DNA of 64,000 nucleotides from Pikeienuella piscinae (GTDB lineage Bacteria > Pseudomonadota > Alphaproteobacteria > Rhodobacterales > Rhodobacteraceae): positions 682,001 through 746,000 of the forward strand of contig NZ_CP049056.1 of NCBI RefSeq assembly GCF_011044155.1, in the 5' to 3' direction. Of the stretch, positions 44,945-53,605 are shown in pieces; the first letter of the stretch is position 1; every line of letters starts with the position of its first letter. The notes under the pieces are model-generated. The model ran no database searches. It was not told the DNA's origin and was given only the letters and a program-made list of their open reading frames with translations. A program made the position numbers and the translations under genes.

Positions 44945-46498
44945 TCAGACGAAAGCGTCCGGCTCCGCCGCCTTGCGTTTCGCCACAAATGTGCGCAGCC
45001 CCTCGGCGACGCCCTCGTCAAGCGGCGGGGCCTGGTAATCCGCCAGCATCTGCTTGACCCGCGCCGTCGCCAGCATCTGGGTGTCGCGCGCCCCCTCCTC
45101 CGCCCAGGTCTCGAAGGGCTTGTAGTCAAGCAGGCCGGAGCGCCAGAATGCGGTCTTGAAATTCGCCTGGGTGTGCGCGCAGCCGAGGTAATGGCCCCCC
45201 GGCCCCACCTCACGGATCGCATCCATCGCCTGCGCGTCCTCGGAAATATCGATCCCGGCGGCGATCGAATGCAGCGCGCCGAGCTGGTCCGCGTCCATGA
45301 CGAACTTCTCGAACGAGGCGACCAGCCCGCCTTCGAGCCAACCGCAGGCGTGCAGCATGAAGTTCACCCCGCCAAGAAGCGCGGCGTTGAGCGTATTCGC
45401 CGTCTCGTAAGCCGCCTGCGCGTCGGGCAGCTTCGAGCCGCAGAGCGCGCCGCCGGAACGGAATGGCAGACCGAGCCTGCGCGCAAGCTGCCCGGCTCCC
45501 CAGAGGATCTTCGTCGCTTCAGGCGTCCCGAAAGTCGGCGCGCCAGAATTCATGTCGATCGAGGCCACGAAGGCGCCGAAGATCACCGGGGCGCCGGGGC
45601 GGACGAGTTGCGAATAGGCGACGCCGGCCAGCACCTCGGCCAGCACCTGCGTCAGAGTGCCCATGACCGATACCGGCGCCATCGCCCCGCCTACGATGAA
45701 GGGCGAAATGATGCAGGCCTGATTGGCGCGGGCGTAAACCTCCAACGCGCCCATCATCACCCCGTCCAGCGTCATCGGCGAGTTGATGTTGATGAGCGAA
45801 GTCATCACCGTGTTCTCGGCGACGAACTCCTTCCCGAACAAAATTTCGCACATCGCGACCGAATCCGCCGCTCGCGCGGGATCGGTGACGGAGCCCATGA
45901 ACGGTTTGTCGGAAAGACGCATATGGGCGTGAATCATGTCGAGATGACGCTTGTTCACCGCGATATCGGTCGGCTCGCACACCGTGCCGCCGGAATGGTG
46001 CAGCCATTTCGACATGTAACCGAGTTTCACGAATGTCTCGAAATCCGCCATTGTCGCGTAGCGGCGCCCGCCTTCGGCGTCGCGCACGAAAGGCGGGCCG
46101 TAGACCGGGGCGAATACGGTGGTCTTGCCTCCGATCTCGACGTTCCGCTCAGGATTGCGGGCGTGCTGGGTGATGGTCGCGGGCGCCGTCGCGCAGAGTT
46201 TACGCGCCAGCCCACGCGGGATGCGGACCCGCTCGTCCCGCACGTCGGCCCCGGCTTCGCGCCAGAGCGCGAGGGCTCCGGGATTATCGGTGAAGGCGAC
46301 GCCGATCTCTTCGAGCACCGTCTCGGCGTTTCGCTCGATGATCTGGAGCGCCTCTTCGTTCAGGATCTCCATGGTCGGAACTGCGCGTTCGATATAGCGC
46401 GCCGCCTCGATCCTGACCGCGGTCCGCTCCGCTCGCCGTGCGGCTCCACCGCCCCCCCGCGCCCGGCGCCGCGCGCCCGCTTCCGCGACTTCCGACAT
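44945..46498 (-). CDS. Trimethylamine methyltransferase (MttB) superfamily protein, non-pyrrolysine
   Basis: 517 aa from ATG 46498 with GGAGG eight bases upstream; a longer frame to 46654 crosses the promoter region. The family is clear from QHARNPERNVEIGGKTTVFA, NKRHLDMIHAHMRLSDKPFM, SLININSPMTLDGVMMGAL and CGWLEGGLVASFEKFVMDAD. No in-frame TAG is read through, so it is a non-Pyl member. Characterised ones (MtgB, MtpB, MtcB) demethylate glycine betaine, proline betaine or carnitine using a corrinoid protein. A corrinoid protein gene lies 10 kb away at 56757. The specific substrate is unknown. Confidence 0.93.
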   Translation of the reverse strand: MSEVAEAGARRRARGGGGAARRAERTAVRIEAARYIERAVPTMEILNEEALQIIERNAETVLEEIGVAFTDNPGALALWREAGADVRDERVRIPRGLARKLCATAPATITQHARNPERNVEIGGKTTVFAPVYGPPFVRDAEGGRRYATMADFETFVKLGYMSKWLHHSGGTVCEPTDIAVNKRHLDMIHAHMRLSDKPFMGSVTDPARAADSVAMCEILFGKEFVAENTVMTSLININSPMTLDGVMMGALEVYARANQACIISPFIVGGAMAPVSVMGTLTQVLAEVLAGVAYSQLVRPGAPVIFGAFVASIDMNSGAPTFGTPEATKILWGAGQLARRLGLPFRSGGALCGSKLPDAQAAYETANTLNAALLGGVNFMLHACGWLEGGLVASFEKFVMDADQLGALHSIAAGIDISEDAQAMDAIREVGPGGHYLGCAHTQANFKTAFWRSGLLDYKPFETWAEEGARDTQMLATARVKQMLADYQAPPLDEGVAEGLRTFVAKRKAAEPDAFV

Positions 46499-46629
46499 GA
46501 CGATCCTCCGACGCCCACTACAGGACCGCCTCAGTATATCCGCGCCACCAGAGGGGAGCGCCCGTTTCCGCCGTTCAGCGGCGCGGCGGCGACATCGCCA
46601 CGCCGCCTTCTGACGCTGCAGCGCGCACG

Positions 46630-46645
46630 TTATCGCATGCGATAA
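46630..46645. promoter_or_regulatory. Perfect 16-bp palindrome, candidate operator
   Basis: TTATCGCATGCGATAA reads the same on both strands. It lies in the 292-bp divergent gap between the MttB-family gene (start 46498) and guaA (start 46791), just upstream of a guaA promoter candidate. A perfect dyad of this size fits a homodimeric repressor site. Which gene it controls is uncertain. Confidence 0.55.
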
Positions 46646-46658
46646 GGGTCGCAACTTG

Positions 46659-46687
46659 TTGATATCTCAATATAAATGGAAAATACT
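46659..46687 (+). promoter_or_regulatory. Candidate guaA promoter
   Basis: TTGATA (46659-46664), 17-bp spacer, AATACT (46682-46687) in a short AT-rich patch; a start near 46694 would give a leader of about 97 bases. Match quality is moderate. Confidence 0.35.
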
Positions 46688-46790
46688 GCACGATGGGGAC
46701 GCGATTATCACATCCCGAAAGGGCCGCTGCGCGGTTTCCGCGCGCACGCCCGTGCTTGCGCGAATCCGCCCCCGCCCGTAATCAGCCGCG

Positions 46791-48377
46791 ATGAGCACGC
46801 TCGATCCCGCCGCGCTGCATCAGCGCCTTCTCATCATCGACTTCGGCAGCCAGGTGACGCAACTGATCGCGCGGCGCCTTCGCGAGCTGAACGTCTATTG
46901 CGAAATTCATCCGTTTCAGAGCGTCGACGAGGCGTTCCTGAAGGATTTCGCGCCGCGCGCGATTATCCTCTCCGGTGGTCCGGCGAGCGTGATCGACGAA
47001 GGAAGCCCACGCCCGCCCAAGGGCGTCTTCACGCTCGGCGTGCCGGTTCTGGGCGTTTGCTACGGTCAGCAGGTGATGATGGAGATGCTCGGCGGCGAGG
47101 TCGTGCGCGGCGACGGAACGGCGGAGTTCGGCCGCGCCTATGTCGCTCCGACGGGCGAGCCGCTCAATCTGTTGGAGGGTTGGTTCGCGCCCGAAAATTC
47201 GGGCGGGCGCGAGCAGGTCTGGATGAGCCACGGCGATCACGTCGCCCGGCTCGCGCCCGGATTCGAAGTTTACGGCGCCTCGCCGAACGCGCCTTTCGCG
47301 GTGACGGCGGACCAGGCGCGCCGCTTCTATGCGGTGCAATTCCATCCCGAAGTTCACCACACGCCGAACGGTGGGCGGCTCTATGAGAATTTCGTGCGGA
47401 TCGCAGGGTTCACCCGCGACTGGACCATGGCGGCCTATCGCGAGCAGGCGATCGCGGCGATTCGCGACCGAGTCGGCGGCGAGAAGGTGATCTGCGGGCT
47501 TTCGGGCGGCGTCGATTCATCCGTGGCGGCGGTGCTGATCCACGAGGCGATCGGCGACCGACTCACCTGCGTATTCGTCGACACCGGGCTGATGCGCGAG
47601 GGCGAGGCGGATGAAGTGGTCGGCATGTTCCGCGATCACTACAACATCCCACTGATCCACGCCGATGAAAGCAGCCTGTTTCTCGACGCGCTGAACGGCG
47701 TCTCCGACCCCGAAATCAAGCGCAAGATCATCGGCGGGCTCTTCGTCGAGGTGTTCGAGAAACACGCTCACTCCGTTGGCGGCGCGAAGTTTCTGGCGCA
47801 GGGCACGCTTTATCCGGATGTGATCGAGAGCGTCAGCTTTTCCGGCGGCCCCTCCGTCACCATCAAGAGCCATCACAATGTCGGCGGCCTGCCGGAGCGG
47901 ATGAACATGAAGCTGGTGGAGCCGCTGCGCGAGCTTTTCAAGGACGAGGTGCGGGCGCTCGGGCGCGAGCTTGGTCTTCCAGACAGCTTCGTCGGCCGCC
48001 ACCCCTTCCCCGGCCCCGGCCTGGCGATCCGTTGCCCGGGCGAGATCACGCCGGAGAAACTGTCGATCCTCCGGAAGGCGGACGCGGTCTATATCGACCA
48101 GATTCGCCGTCACGGCCTCTATAACGATATCTGGCAGGCCTTCGTCGCGCTCCTGCCGGTGCGCACGGTCGGAGTGATGGGCGATTCGCGCACCTATGAC
48201 TATGCCTGCGCGCTCCGCGCCGTCACCTCAGTCGACGGAATGACGGCGGACTATTACCCGTTCAGCCACGAGTTCCTAGGCGAAACGGCGACCCGCATAA
48301 TAAACGAAGTCAAAGGGATAAACCGCGTCACCTACGACATAACATCAAAACCGCCGGGCACGATCGAGTGGGAGTGA
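46791..48377 (+). CDS. guaA: GMP synthase (glutamine-hydrolysing)
   Basis: 528 aa. It aminates XMP to GMP with ATP and glutamine. The N-terminal glutamine amidotransferase has Cys90 in GVCYGQQ and the His/Glu pair in FHPEVHH. The PP-loop of the synthetase domain is [11 protein letters not shown] near residue 236. The C-terminal dimerisation region holds [13 protein letters not shown] and ends PPGTIEWE, as usual. Transcribed away from the MttB-family gene. Confidence 0.98.
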   Translation: MSTLDPAALHQRLLIIDFGSQVTQLIARRLRELNVYCEIHPFQSVDEAFLKDFAPRAIILSGGPASVIDEGSPRPPKGVFTLGVPVLGVCYGQQVMMEMLGGEVVRGDGTAEFGRAYVAPTGEPLNLLEGWFAPENSGGREQVWMSHGDHVARLAPGFEVYGASPNAPFAVTADQARRFYAVQFHPEVHHTPNGGRLYENFVRIAGFTRDWTMAAYREQAIAAIRDRVGGEKVICGLSGGVDSSVAAVLIHEAIGDRLTCVFVDTGLMREGEADEVVGMFRDHYNIPLIHADESSLFLDALNGVSDPEIKRKIIGGLFVEVFEKHAHSVGGAKFLAQGTLYPDVIESVSFSGGPSVTIKSHHNVGGLPERMNMKLVEPLRELFKDEVRALGRELGLPDSFVGRHPFPGPGLAIRCPGEITPEKLSILRKADAVYIDQIRRHGLYNDIWQAFVALLPVRTVGVMGDSRTYDYACALRAVTSVDGMTADYYPFSHEFLGETATRIINEVKGINRVTYDITSKPPGTIEWE

Positions 48378-48408
48378 ACACGGCCGCGGGGCCGAGCGCC
48401 CTGCCATT

Positions 48409-48996
48409 TCAGCGGTCATGCATTCCCTTGCCCGCGCGGATCCTCGGCGCCGATTTCTCGATCCGGGACGTTCGGGTCGCGGATTTCCTGGCCCCGGAGA
48501 AATGCAACAGGTACCCTCTCCGACGCCCCGGCGTCAGCGCGTCGAACGCCGCGTTCAGTTCCTGATTGCGGCTCAGAAGCTCGACCAGTTCATCGGGAAA
48601 CGCGATGTCGTCCTTCGGGAACTCGACCCGCATTCCCGCCTTCTCCACACCGATGGCTTCCGCGATTGAAGCCTTCAGACCGGCTTCCGCCCGCGCGATC
48701 TCCTCGACGCCGTCGAAGGCGATCATACGCATCGCGCGCGAATTGGCGCCGGGAGGCGCGAGGCGGCCCTCCGAATCCGTCATGAGGGCGCCCTTGAAGA
48801 AGGCCACCGCACATCTGGTCTTGAGCCGCCAGAGCGCGGCGACATTGCCGCCCTCAAATGTATAGCAGGGCGAATTCCACTTGAAATCCTCAGTCAGAGG
48901 GCTGGCGAGCAGGATCGCTCGCAACGCCGCCAGTTCCTCCCGCCACGCGTCCGTGTTGGCGAAGAACGCCTCGATCTTCGCGTTCGCCTTGCTCAT
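48409..48996 (-). CDS. DUF1801/YdeI family protein
   Basis: 195 aa. The N-terminal part (DAWREELAALRAILLASPLT, EDFKWNSPCYTFEGGNVAAL) is the DUF1801 fold. The C-terminal part (LTPGRRRGYLLHFSGARKSA, TRTSRIEKSAPRI) is the YdeI/OmpD-associated motif. The family is common but its activity is not established. Convergent with guaA, 31 bp apart. Confidence 0.88.
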   Translation of the reverse strand: MSKANAKIEAFFANTDAWREELAALRAILLASPLTEDFKWNSPCYTFEGGNVAALWRLKTRCAVAFFKGALMTDSEGRLAPPGANSRAMRMIAFDGVEEIARAEAGLKASIAEAIGVEKAGMRVEFPKDDIAFPDELVELLSRNQELNAAFDALTPGRRRGYLLHFSGARKSATRTSRIEKSAPRIRAGKGMHDR

Positions 48997-49147
48997 GTCC
49001 GGCTCCGATATCGCCCCGCAACAGATTGATTAACAACCCTTCGGGCGCCGGCTCAACCCGCGCCGGCCCGGATGGCGTTCGCCGACGCGGGTCGAAGCCG
49101 CGTAGCGCGGCGGTCGTCCCCCCGCCGGGCGGCGGCGGCGGCGTGGC

Positions 49148-49843
49148 CTATTCCTCGCGACGGATCATCCAGGCCATGCGGACGCTCGCCGAGACCGTGG
49201 TCTCGCCGGCCTCGACGGGAGGAACTGCACTCTCCGCCATCGCACGCATCATCGGGCGCGGCGTGACGCCGCCACCTTCCTCGTCGATGGAGACGAGTTC
49301 GCCAAGATTGACGCCCGCCGCCTCGGCGTACAGCAGCGCCTTTCTCTGCGCATCCGCCACCGCCGCGCGGCGCGCCATGTCCATCAATCGCTGATCGTCC
49401 GCAAGCCCGAAGCTGATGCCGTTCAGCCGGTTCGCGCCCGCGCCGACGAGCACGCCGAGCGTCTCGCCGACCCCGGCGACGTCCGTGAGCCGCAGGACCA
49501 CTTCGTTGGAGACGGCGAAGCCGGTCAGCGTGGGCGCTTCGCCGTCGCGGTTGCTCCGGTTGTCGTAAAGCGGACGCAGCGACAGCCCGCTGGTCTGGAT
49601 ATCCGCCCTCTCGACGCCGCGTTCGATGGCCGCAGCGATCAGCGCCCCAGCCGCCTCCGAATTCGCGGAGAGAGCTTCCGCCGCCTGCGCCGCGCGGGTT
49701 TCGACCCCGATCCTTACGGTCGCCTGATCGGGCGCGGCGCTCGCGTATCCTTCGCCGCGCACGGTCAGCACGGGATCGGCGAGCGCGGCGGAGGCGGCGA
49801 GGATGAGCACGGCGCACAAGGCCGCGGGTCGATGCAGATTCAT
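49148..49843 (-). CDS. SIMPL domain (DUF541) exported protein
   Basis: 231 aa from ATG 49843 with AAGGAAAG upstream; a longer frame to 49894 disrupts the signal peptide, which here ends in SAALA. Core stretches are LTVRGEGYASAAPDQATVRI, TGFAVSNEVVLRLTDVAGVG and RRAAVADAQRKALLYAEAAG. SIMPL proteins such as BP26 form ring oligomers in the periplasm; their function is unsettled. Divergent from the SPFH gene, about 97 bp apart. Confidence 0.92.
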   Translation of the reverse strand: MNLHRPAALCAVLILAASAALADPVLTVRGEGYASAAPDQATVRIGVETRAAQAAEALSANSEAAGALIAAAIERGVERADIQTSGLSLRPLYDNRSNRDGEAPTLTGFAVSNEVVLRLTDVAGVGETLGVLVGAGANRLNGISFGLADDQRLMDMARRAAVADAQRKALLYAEAAGVNLGELVSIDEEGGGVTPRPMMRAMAESAVPPVEAGETTVSASVRMAWMIRREE

Positions 49844-49940
49844 GTTGGTCTTTCCTTCAGGTCCTGCGATTTCGAAATCGCCTTTCCCCCTCATTTATGC
49901 CAGATAGCGCCTCGGAACCGCGTGGGTAAGAGGCTGGGTG

Positions 49941-50864
49941 ATGGATTTTCTGAGCGCTAACGTATTCGTCATCGCGCTTGTCGTTTTCGTCCTGATTGCG
50001 ATCAGCCGGGGCGTCAGGTCGGTGCCGCAGGGCGAGGAGTGGACCGTCGAGCGCTTCGGCCGCTACACAACCTCGCTGAAACCCGGTCTCCGCTTCATCA
50101 TTCCGATCGTCGACCAGATCGGGCGCAAGGTGAACATGATGGAGACGGTGCTGGACATCGAGGGCCAGGAGGTCATCACCCGCGACAACGTCATGGTGAG
50201 GGCCGACGCCGTCGCCTTTTACCAGGTAGTCGACGCGGCGAAGGCGTCGTACGAGGTGCGCGATCTGGAGCACGCGCTCACCAATCTCAGCCAGACCAAC
50301 GCAAGGACCGTGCTCGGCGCGATGGACCTCGACGAGATGCTGTCCAATCGCGACATGATCAACAGTCGGCTCCTCGACGTGATCGACCAAGCCTCGACCC
50401 CCTGGGGGGTGAAGGTGCTGCGCGTGGAGATCAAGGATCTCTCGCCGCCCGCCGACATCACTGAGGCGATGGCGAAGCAGATGAAGGCCGAGCGCGAGAA
50501 ACGCGCCGAAGTGCTGGAGGCCGAGGGGCTGAAACAGGCCGCGATCCTGAAGGCCGAGGGTGTGCGCGAGAGCCAGATCAGGGAGGCCGAGGGGCGGCGC
50601 GAGGCGGCGTTTCTCGACGCCGAAGCCCGCGAGCGCGCCGCCGAGGCGGAGGCGAAGGCGACAGAGATGGTCTCCAAGGCCATCGCCGAGGGCGACGTGC
50701 AGGCGATCAACTATTTCGTCGCGCAGAAATACACCGAGGCGCTCCGCGATGTCGCCGCCGCGCCGAACGCCAAGACGGTGATGATTCCACTGGAGGCGTC
50801 CGGGCTGATCGGGTCCATCGCCGGAATCGCCGAGCTCGCCAAAACGGTCGGAAAGCAGGACTGA
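49941..50864 (+). CDS. SPFH/band-7 (stomatin, QmcA-like) membrane protein
   Basis: About 307 aa from ATG 49941. One N-terminal transmembrane helix (NVFVIALVVFVLIAIS), a band-7 domain (VERFGRYTTSLKPGLRFIIP, VLDIEGQEVITRDNVMVRAD), a coiled coil rich in Ala and Glu (~residues 185-240) and a C-terminal NAKTVMIPLEASGL. It is a membrane scaffold that oligomerises. It forms the usual pair with the NfeD gene three bases downstream. Confidence 0.95.
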   Translation: MDFLSANVFVIALVVFVLIAISRGVRSVPQGEEWTVERFGRYTTSLKPGLRFIIPIVDQIGRKVNMMETVLDIEGQEVITRDNVMVRADAVAFYQVVDAAKASYEVRDLEHALTNLSQTNARTVLGAMDLDEMLSNRDMINSRLLDVIDQASTPWGVKVLRVEIKDLSPPADITEAMAKQMKAEREKRAEVLEAEGLKQAAILKAEGVRESQIREAEGRREAAFLDAEARERAAEAEAKATEMVSKAIAEGDVQAINYFVAQKYTEALRDVAAAPNAKTVMIPLEASGLIGSIAGIAELAKTVGKQD

Positions 50865-50867
50865 GCG

Positions 50868-51335
50868 ATGCCCGAGTTCGACCTTTTCGCCCTGCTCGCC
50901 GGCGCGTCGCCGTGGTGGTGGGTTGCGCTCGCGGTCATCGTCGGCGTGATCGAACTGCTGACCTTCTCGTATTTCCTGATCTGGGTCGCGCTGGCCGCGC
51001 TCGCCACCGGCGTCACGCTCTGGTTCGCGCCGGGATTGGGCGGCGCGGCGCAACTCGCGCTCTTCGCTGCGCTCGCGGTCGTTCTGACCGTGGCCGGGCG
51101 CGCCTGGTTGGCGCGTCGCCGAGTGGTGGACGGCGCGCCGGGACTCAATCGGCGGTCGGAGCAGATGGTCGGACGCGTCGGAAAGACGATGGCGGCGTTC
51201 GAACGCGGTGAGGGTGTGCTCCTTATCGACGGCGTGCGCTGGAGCGCGCGGCTGAGGACCGGCGCGGCCGGCCCGGGCGAGACGCTGAGGGTGATCGGCG
51301 CAGAGGGCATGGTCCTGATCTGCGAACCGGCCTGA
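50868..51335 (+). CDS. NfeD family protein
   Basis: 155 aa. Two to three N-terminal hydrophobic segments (WWWVALAVIVGVIELLTFSY, FLIWVALAALATGVTL) are followed by a small C-terminal OB-fold (GRVGKTMAAFERGEGVLLID, ARLRTGAAGPGETLRVI). It is the partner of SPFH proteins, and the two probably form a membrane microdomain complex. It lies 10 bp before the CHASE2-SpoIIE gene. Confidence 0.93.
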   Translation: MPEFDLFALLAGASPWWWVALAVIVGVIELLTFSYFLIWVALAALATGVTLWFAPGLGGAAQLALFAALAVVLTVAGRAWLARRRVVDGAPGLNRRSEQMVGRVGKTMAAFERGEGVLLIDGVRWSARLRTGAAGPGETLRVIGAEGMVLICEPA

Positions 51336-51345
51336 GGCGGCGCGG

Positions 51346-53571
51346 ATGAGGTGGCTCCGCATGCTCGCCGACGGTCGCGGATGGACCGTCGCGCCGGGTT
51401 GGCGCGTTCTGGGCGCGGCGCTTGCGCTGACGCTGGTTATCGGTGCGACGAGCAGTGAGAGCGTCTTCAACACGCTCTTCAGGCTCGATGCGCGGATAAT
51501 CGACCTCTGGCAGCGCCTTTCCGGCCCGGATGAGCCGAGCGGCGAAGTCGTCGTCGTCGGCATCGACGCCGCGGCGATCCGCGAAAAGGGTCGCTGGCCT
51601 TGGGGCCGGTCGACGCTGGCCGAACTCGTCGAGATCATCGCGGCGGCCAAGCCGAAGAGCCTCACGCTCGACATTCTGCTGACCGAGCCGGGGCCCTATT
51701 CCGAGGTCAACCTGATGCGGACCTTCCGCGCGAAGGGACCGGAGGTGTTCTCCTATCTGCCGGGCGATCCCGACGCGCGGCTCGCCGCGGCGATCCGTTC
51801 GGCGCCGACCGCGCTCGCCGTCGCGGGGGGATCTTCGCGCGCCATCGACGACCTTCCCGGCCTCACCCAATGCGCCGAGCCGGCGCTGATGCGCGCGGTC
51901 GCGCAACCGTTTCTCGTCGAATGCCTGCTCTTCCCGCTCGCATTGTTCGAAAGCGCAGCCTCGGGCTACGCCGTCGCCTTCGCCGAGCAGGATCTCGATG
52001 GCGTGGTGCGCCGGGGGCGCGCACTTGTCGGCCTTCCTTTGCAGGACGATGACGGTCAGGCGAGTGTCACGCTTCTGCCCGCGATGCCGGTCGCGGCGCT
52101 GACGACCTGCGCGCCGGCCGACCCCGACTGCCTCGCCTATGATCCCGCGATGGCGTTTCTCACCGATCCGGCCGCGGGGCGCCGCCTGCGGCTGACGCGC
52201 GAGGATGGCGGCGGGCCGCCGGCGATCCCGTTGACGCCCAGCCTCGCGCTCTGGCTCGATTTCGGCGCGCTCGACGCGCTCGGCGCCGAGGGGACCGGCG
52301 CGGCGCGGATGATCTCCGCCGCCGCGCTCTTTCAGGGCGACGCCGATGAACGCGCGCGCATCGAAGGGCGCCATGTGATCCTCGGGCTCGCGCGCCTGGG
52401 CGCGATCGACCAGTATACGACGCCGCTCGCATCCGCGACGGGTGCGGCGGGCGTAGTCATTCAAGCGCTCGCGGCGGATAACATCCTCGCCGGACGCGTG
52501 CTCGGCCAGCCCGTCTGGGCGCGGAACGCGGCGCTCGCCTACGCGGTTTTCGTCGCCTTTCTCGCGCTGATCCGCTTTGGCGGCGTATCAATGACTGTGC
52601 TTGTCGGTTTCGGCGGCCTCACGGTTCTGGCTCCCCTCGCGGCGAGTTGGGCGGCGTTCGAGTTCGGGAAATCGGTGATTCTCGCGGCCACGCCCGCGCT
52701 TGCCGCTCTCCTCGCCGGCGCGCCGGTCGTCTATGGCCGCATTTCAGCGCTGCGGCGCGATCTTGCGGAAGCGCGCGAGACGCAGGCCCGCGAGGAAGAG
52801 CGCATGGACGCGGCGCGTGAGATTCAGCTCGGCTCCCTCCCTTTCGGCGCGGATTTCACCGGCATCGGCTTCGAGACCGCCGCGATATGCCGCCCGGCGC
52901 AGGAGGTTGGCGGCGATTTCTTCGAGTTGTTCCAGTTGTCGGACGGCCGGCTTTTCGCCGCAGTTGGCGATGTGTCCGGCAAAGGGCTAGAGGCCAGTCT
53001 GGTGACCGCCCTCTCGAAATCCATCGCCGGCGCGGTGACCGACCGGACCGCCGGCCCGCTTGGCGCGGCGCTTGGCGAGATCGGGCGCGAGTTCATCCGG
53101 CAGGCGCCGACCGCGTGGCGGCGCGACAAGGGCGGGTTCGTCACCCTGGTCGTCGCCCGGATCGACCCGCAAAGCGGTGAAGCCGAGTTCGCCGCCGCCG
53201 GGTGCGAGCCGCCGACCGTAATCGGCGCCGATGGCGCGCGCCGTGACGTGGAGACGCCGCCCGTCGCCCCGCTCGGCTGGCTGGACTCGCCGCGTTTCGA
53301 GACCGCGCGACTCACGCTCGCGCCCCATGATGTGATCCTGATGTTCACCGACGGCGTAACCGAGGCGGAGACACCCGGCGGCGCGCTTTTCGGTCAGGCG
53401 CCGGCGGAGAAGGTCGCGATGGGGGCGGCGCCCGGCGGCGCCGGCGCTGTCGTCGAGGCGCTCGACGCGGCGGTGTCGGCCCATCAGGCCGGTCGCGCGC
53501 CGACTGACGACACAACGATCCTCGCCGTCGCGTGGACTGGACCGCCCGCCGACGGCGCCGCGGCGGGTTGA
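51346..53571 (+). CDS. CHASE2 sensor-SpoIIE (PP2C) phosphatase
   Basis: 741 aa. An N-terminal helix, then a periplasmic CHASE2 domain (~residues 45-390; VVVVGIDAAAIREKGRWPWG, then VILGLARLGAIDQYTTPLA). About three transmembrane helices (395-455) and a short coiled coil (QAREEERMDAAREIQ) follow. The C-terminal SpoIIE/RsbU-type phosphatase (from ~510) has the Mn-binding motifs VGGDFFELF, VGDVSGKG, FTDGVTEAE and DDTTILAV. It should dephosphorylate an anti-anti-sigma factor or similar in response to an extracytoplasmic cue. No STAS or anti-sigma partner is adjacent. Confidence 0.92.
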   Translation: MRWLRMLADGRGWTVAPGWRVLGAALALTLVIGATSSESVFNTLFRLDARIIDLWQRLSGPDEPSGEVVVVGIDAAAIREKGRWPWGRSTLAELVEIIAAAKPKSLTLDILLTEPGPYSEVNLMRTFRAKGPEVFSYLPGDPDARLAAAIRSAPTALAVAGGSSRAIDDLPGLTQCAEPALMRAVAQPFLVECLLFPLALFESAASGYAVAFAEQDLDGVVRRGRALVGLPLQDDDGQASVTLLPAMPVAALTTCAPADPDCLAYDPAMAFLTDPAAGRRLRLTREDGGGPPAIPLTPSLALWLDFGALDALGAEGTGAARMISAAALFQGDADERARIEGRHVILGLARLGAIDQYTTPLASATGAAGVVIQALAADNILAGRVLGQPVWARNAALAYAVFVAFLALIRFGGVSMTVLVGFGGLTVLAPLAASWAAFEFGKSVILAATPALAALLAGAPVVYGRISALRRDLAEARETQAREEERMDAAREIQLGSLPFGADFTGIGFETAAICRPAQEVGGDFFELFQLSDGRLFAAVGDVSGKGLEASLVTALSKSIAGAVTDRTAGPLGAALGEIGREFIRQAPTAWRRDKGGFVTLVVARIDPQSGEAEFAAAGCEPPTVIGADGARRDVETPPVAPLGWLDSPRFETARLTLAPHDVILMFTDGVTEAETPGGALFGQAPAEKVAMGAAPGGAGAVVEALDAAVSAHQAGRAPTDDTTILAVAWTGPPADGAAAG

Positions 53572-53605
53572 CTTCCGCCCCGCCCTGCCGCACCCGTCCC
53601 GCGCC

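Noticed and set aside
44945-46498. Pyrrolysine (amber) codon in the MttB-family gene
   Set aside because: The frame is continuous to its stop without an internal TAG; no pylS or pylT is seen. It is a non-Pyl member.
45173-46645. Plus-strand open frame (490 codons) opposite the MttB-family gene
   Set aside because: Antisense shadow with biased composition; the minus-strand gene has strong family motifs and a ribosome binding site.
46659-46670. FNR-type box TTGATATCTCAA before guaA
   Set aside because: The half-sites TTGA and TCAA are separated by four bases; FNR sites need six. Kept only as part of a promoter candidate.
49857-51674. Minus-strand open frame (605 codons) opposite SPFH and NfeD genes
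   Set aside because: Shadow of the plus-strand genes, which are well supported.
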